Made by a program: the position numbers and the translations under genes. A stretch of 11,395 nucleotides of DNA from DATARH01 sp046724035. GTDB taxonomy: Bacteria; Pseudomonadota; Alphaproteobacteria; ATCC43930; CGMCC-115725. Positions 8,977-11,395 of the stretch are shown here, piece by piece. The stretch covers positions 1-11,395 of the forward strand of contig JBKOVT010000017.1 of NCBI GenBank assembly GCA_046724035.1. The letters are read 5' to 3'. The notes beneath the pieces were generated by a model. The model saw only the letters and a program-made list of their open reading frames with translations. It ran no database searches and was not told the DNA's origin. The stretch's first letter is position 1. Every line of letters begins with the position of its first letter.

Positions 8977-10191
8977 ATGGCGGATGATGCCGAGCTGATC
9001 ATCGCGGGCGGCGGGCTCAACGGGATGCTGCTCGCGATCGCCTGCGCCGGCGCGGGGCTCTCGACGATCGTCATCGACCGGCAGGACCCGGCGGCGATGA
9101 CGACCGACCGGTTCGATGGGCGCACCTCGGCGATCGCCTATGGCTCGCGCCTCGTTTTCGACGGGATCGGGCTGTGGCCGGCCATCGAGAGCGAGGCCGA
9201 GCCGATCCGTGAGATCCGGGTCGCCGACGACGACTCGCCCTTGTTCCTGCATTACGACCACCGCGAACTGGGCGGCAGCGCACCGCTCGGCTATATCGTC
9301 GAGAACCGGGTGTTGCGCCGCGCGCTGTTCGACCGCGCCGCGATCCTGCCGAGCCTCAAACTGCTCGCGCCGCGCGCGCTCGCCGAGATGCAAGCCAGCG
9401 ACACCGGTGCGGTCGTCACGCTTCAAGACGGCGCGCGGCTCCGCACGCGGCTCGTCGCGGCTGCCGACGGGCAGAACTCGCCATTGCGCCGCGCCGCCGG
9501 CATCGGCACCGTCGAATGGCGCTACCGCCAGACCGGCATCGTCACGACCGTGCGACACGAGTACCCGCATGGCGGCATCGCGGTCGAGCATTTTCTGCCG
9601 GCCGGCCCCTTCGCGATCCTTCCCATGACGGGGAACCGATCGTCTATCGTATGGACCGAGGATGCCGATCTGGCGCCGCATCTGCTGGCTTTGCCCGATG
9701 CCGAATTCGCGGCGGAGCTGCGCACGCGGTTCGGCGATTTTCTTGGGCATGTCGAGCCGGTCGGGCCGCGCTGGAGCTACCCGCTCGCGCTGATACAGGC
9801 CGAGCACTATGCCGGGCGGCGGCTGGCGCTGGTCGGCGAGGCGGCGCATGTCATCCACCCGATCGCCGGCCAGGGGCTCAATATCGGCATCCGCGACATC
9901 GCCGCGCTCGCCGAGATCGTCATCGATGCGCGCCGCCTCGGCCTCGATATCGGCGAGCCGTCACTCCTCGAACGCTACGAGCGCTGGCGCCGCGCCGACG
10001 CGCTGTCGCTTGCGGCAGTGACCGACGGGCTCAACCGCCTGTTCTCGAACACGATCGCGCCGGTAAAGCTCGCGCGCGATGTCGGTCTCGCGATGGTCAA
10101 CCGCCTGCCGCCGCTGAAGCGCCTGTTGATGCAGCACGCGATGGGCGTTTTGGGCGACCGCCCTCGCCTCGCCCGCGGCGAACCGCTTTAG
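8977..10191 (+). CDS. UbiH/UbiF/COQ6 family FAD-dependent hydroxylase (ubiquinone biosynthesis)
   Basis: This 404-residue flavoprotein monooxygenase hydroxylates the aromatic ring of a polyprenylated ubiquinone precursor, probably at the membrane surface. LIIAGGGLNGM (7-17) is the N-terminal Rossmann FAD-binding motif, and DRFDGRTSAIAYGS (about 43-56) is the typical second UbiH-family segment. AAADGQNSPLRRAAGI is the D-G motif contacting FAD and NAD(P)H. G287-E-A-A-H-V-I-H-P-I-A-G-Q-G-L-N302 is the second FAD-binding motif. Glutamate replaces the common aspartate of GDAAH, a position that varies in this family (E. coli UbiH has GNAA). Length matches the usual 390-410. The C-terminal GLNRLFSNTIAPVKLARDVGLAMVNRLPPLKRLLMQHAMG is also characteristic. 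Which ring carbon it acts on cannot be told, since alphaproteobacterial members differ in regioselectivity. Its ribosome site lies inside a hairpin repeat. Confidence 0.93.
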   Translation: MADDAELIIAGGGLNGMLLAIACAGAGLSTIVIDRQDPAAMTTDRFDGRTSAIAYGSRLVFDGIGLWPAIESEAEPIREIRVADDDSPLFLHYDHRELGGSAPLGYIVENRVLRRALFDRAAILPSLKLLAPRALAEMQASDTGAVVTLQDGARLRTRLVAAADGQNSPLRRAAGIGTVEWRYRQTGIVTTVRHEYPHGGIAVEHFLPAGPFAILPMTGNRSSIVWTEDADLAPHLLALPDAEFAAELRTRFGDFLGHVEPVGPRWSYPLALIQAEHYAGRRLALVGEAAHVIHPIAGQGLNIGIRDIAALAEIVIDARRLGLDIGEPSLLERYERWRRADALSLAAVTDGLNRLFSNTIAPVKLARDVGLAMVNRLPPLKRLLMQHAMGVLGDRPRLARGEPL

Positions 10192-10310
10192 ACCAACCTG
10201 GTCTCGATTCGCACCAGACCGTCATCTCGGCGAAGCCAGTATCCACCTGTCAAAGACACGACCGGCTGAGCAAAACCGGGCGAATGCGCCGCGCCGTTCT
10301 GCCCCTTCGC
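10191..10310. other. Convergent intergenic region with weak hairpins and a degenerate repeat relic
   Basis: Between the hydroxylase stop and the end of the converging unknown gene lie a small hairpin, GACCA-ACC-TGGTC (10191-10203, starting with the last base of the stop codon), and an alternative one, GGTCT...AGACC (10200-10220). Neither is followed by a T-run. The stretch from 10220 (CGTCATCTCGGCGAAGCCAG) resembles a decayed copy of the CGTCAT-type intergenic repeats of these genomes. No gene or promoter is evident. Confidence 0.35.
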
Positions 10311-10850
10311 CTAGCTGACCTCGGTCGTCTCTAGCCCGCTCGGATGTTTCATCCAGCGAATGGACGTAGGGTCGTCGTTTCCGACTCGCTCGAACAGTGC
10401 GATTACCTCGTCTATGTCCAATGAGTAGAGTTTTTCATTTTTATCGATATCGGATGTGAACAGGATTCCTTCCAGTCCGCCCCCTTCATCTATAACCGGC
10501 ACAAAAATAAAACTATGGATGATCCTGCCAGCGACAAACCTCGCATCGTGCATCTCGCGATTCGAAATCGAGAGATTGTAGCACTGGTCTATCCGATGAT
10601 TGTTCCGCCACGTCACTGGCTTCAAGTTCGCGTGCCATCTGACCCGTACTTTCGAGTTCTTCGTGGCATCAGTCACCTTGGTCACGGTGTCGAATAACTT
10701 TCGAACCGAGTAAAATCCGATGAAGATATCTCGTTCGAGTTGAACGAGGGTCTCTTGGTCGAGTTCTTTCGCGTTCTTGAGCGAGCGCAACCGCCCGGCC
10801 ATCTCGAGGAGCGGCTTTTTCCAGTGCCAGCTTTCCCAAATCATGCACAC
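10311..10850 (-). CDS. Conserved-looking protein of unknown function, 179 residues
   Basis: I cannot assign a function. The reading frame is likely real: it uses varied codons in a visibly lower-GC stretch (about 50 % in sampled lines), where long frames do not arise by chance as easily. It has a coherent mix of predicted helix (about 8-50, ELDQETLVQLERDIFIGFYSVRKLFDTV) and strand or loop segments (RIIHSFIFVPVIDEGGGLEGILFTSDID). W, H, R and D are frequent (KPVTWRNNHRIDQCYNLSISNREMHDARF). No signal peptide or membrane segment is seen. The start may be GTG 10850 or ATG 10844; neither has a strong ribosome site. It lies 31 bp downstream of a minimal nucleotidyltransferase on the same strand, the position where a HEPN toxin often sits. 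However, there is no clear Rx4-6H HEPN motif and the protein is not all-helical. The lower GC suggests acquisition by transfer. Confidence 0.65.
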   Translation of the reverse strand: MCMIWESWHWKKPLLEMAGRLRSLKNAKELDQETLVQLERDIFIGFYSVRKLFDTVTKVTDATKNSKVRVRWHANLKPVTWRNNHRIDQCYNLSISNREMHDARFVAGRIIHSFIFVPVIDEGGGLEGILFTSDIDKNEKLYSLDIDEVIALFERVGNDDPTSIRWMKHPSGLETTEVS

Positions 10851-10881
10851 ATATCCACAACCCGAAACGCCGCCTCGGGGC

Positions 10882-11205
10882 TCACAGGTCGATACCTTCG
10901 CGCCGGATTTCTTGCATCAGCGGTGTGCGATTGGCGTAAGCGCCGGCGCGATACGGCATCGCGTGAATGAACGCCTCATCCTCGTAAAGGATGTCCGTCA
11001 CGATCGGAATGATCCGATCCATTTCCCGCCAGCGATCGGCGAAATCGCGCAGGAAGACCGCGACATCATAATCCGACTCGTCGCTCGCATCACCGCGGGC
11101 GCGCGAGCCATACAGCACGACGCGCTCGATGCGGCTGCCATAGACCTCATCGATCGCGGCCCGGAAGCGCTTCAGGACTGGGTCATCGATCGTCTTAACC
11201 GGCAT
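10882..11205 (-). CDS. Minimal nucleotidyltransferase (MNT) domain protein, MntA antitoxin-like
   Basis: This 107-residue single-domain protein is a member of the polymerase-beta-like nucleotidyltransferase superfamily. The active-site signature GSx10DxD is complete: GSRARGDASDESDYDVAVF at about residues 33-51, with the metal-binding aspartates in DYD, followed by strand and helix elements and a third conserved acidic region (ILYEDEAFIHAMP). In the known MNT-HEPN toxin-antitoxin systems, MntA transfers AMP to a HEPN ribonuclease toxin and silences it. The ATG at 11205-11203 has AGGGG just upstream, formed across the end of the DUF971 gene, whose stop is 6 bp away, so the two are probably co-transcribed and translationally coupled. 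The next gene downstream (31 bp) is an unknown protein, not a recognisable HEPN. Superfamily assignment is firm; the antitoxin role is inference. Confidence 0.88.
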   Translation of the reverse strand: MPVKTIDDPVLKRFRAAIDEVYGSRIERVVLYGSRARGDASDESDYDVAVFLRDFADRWREMDRIIPIVTDILYEDEAFIHAMPYRAGAYANRTPLMQEIRREGIDL

Positions 11206-11211
11206 GCTCCC

Positions 11212-11395
11212 CTACCCGCGCGGCGGTTCGCGGCTGAGGCCGCGGGCGGCGATTGCGGCGAGATACTCGCGCCAGCGCCGGTCATGCTCGACGCCGAGCT
11301 GGTAGAGGTATTCCCACGAAAAAATACCGGTGTCGTGCAGATCGTCGAATTTGATGCGCACGGCGTAATTGCCGACTGGCTCCAGATCCATGATC
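11212..11395 (-). CDS. DUF971 family protein, C-terminal part (5' end outside window)
   Basis: Reading the minus strand from the window edge gives an open frame ending at TAG 11214-11212. The visible residues include MDLEPVGNYAVRIKFDDLHD, then TGIFSWEYLYQLG and a short tail rich in Arg and Ala. The pattern 'vGnYAvri.FdDgHdtGiysWeyL..lg' is the hallmark of DUF971, a small domain (about 100-130 residues) related to the N-terminal domain of gamma-butyrobetaine hydroxylases and found near Fe-S/Mrp genes in many proteobacteria. The frame continues beyond 11395, so the internal ATG at 11391 is not the true start. It is followed after 6 bp by the MNT gene. Its biochemical role is not established. 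Confidence 0.82.
   Translation of the reverse strand, partial: IMDLEPVGNYAVRIKFDDLHDTGIFSWEYLYQLGVEHDRRWREYLAAIAARGLSREPPRG

Noticed and set aside
10311..10850. Reading the unknown 179-residue protein as a HEPN toxin
   Set aside because: No Rx4-6H motif at a helix end and too much predicted strand and loop; position next to an MNT alone is not enough.

Overview
The window reads as a chromosomal segment of a high-GC alphaproteobacterium, most likely of the Hyphomicrobiales (Bradyrhizobium / Rhodopseudomonas / Xanthobacteraceae relatives). This rests on GC-rich codon use, on intergenic palindromes of the 'CGTCATTCCGGGG...CCCGGAATGACG' and 'CCCTCCCCCGCAAGCGGG' type that I know as common in those genomes, and on the gene families present. 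The genus is inference.

Layout. (1) Positions 1-2971, plus strand: the 3' end of an aldo/keto reductase, a TauD/TfdA-type Fe(II)/2-oxoglutarate dioxygenase 27 bp downstream, then a 105-bp palindromic repeat, then an AMP-forming acyl-CoA synthetase. Together they look like a small catabolic operon for an unidentified substrate. (2) Positions 2968-8847, minus strand: reading 5' to 3' (right to left), a second TauD/TfdA dioxygenase, a molybdopterin oxidoreductase of the FdhF/YdeP family with an unusual C-terminal membrane-like tail, fdhD (ATGA overlap with the oxidoreductase), a 351-bp non-coding gap rich in TTTGCAG motifs, and 4-hydroxyphenylpyruvate dioxygenase (hpd). The hpd gene ends tail-to-tail with the synthetase in a 4-bp overlap. 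(3) Positions 8977-10191, plus strand: a UbiH/UbiF/COQ6-type FAD hydroxylase for ubiquinone biosynthesis, divergent from the second dioxygenase, with its Shine-Dalgarno sequence inside a hairpin repeat. (4) Positions 10311-11395, minus strand: the 3' part of a DUF971 gene, a minimal nucleotidyltransferase (MNT) of the antitoxin type, and a lower-GC 179-residue protein of unknown function.

How the genes work together. The FdhF/YdeP protein and FdhD form a clear functional pair, since FdhD sulfurates the Mo-bisMGD cofactor of such enzymes. The hydroxylase and hpd are core quinone and tyrosine metabolism genes. The two TauD-like enzymes keep complete 2-His-1-carboxylate sites but have unknown substrates.

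Most of the window is ordinary metabolism. The parts most worth a second look are the MNT plus unknown-protein pair at 10311-11205, the TTTGCAG operator-like cluster upstream of hpd, and the C-terminal tail of the FdhF/YdeP protein.
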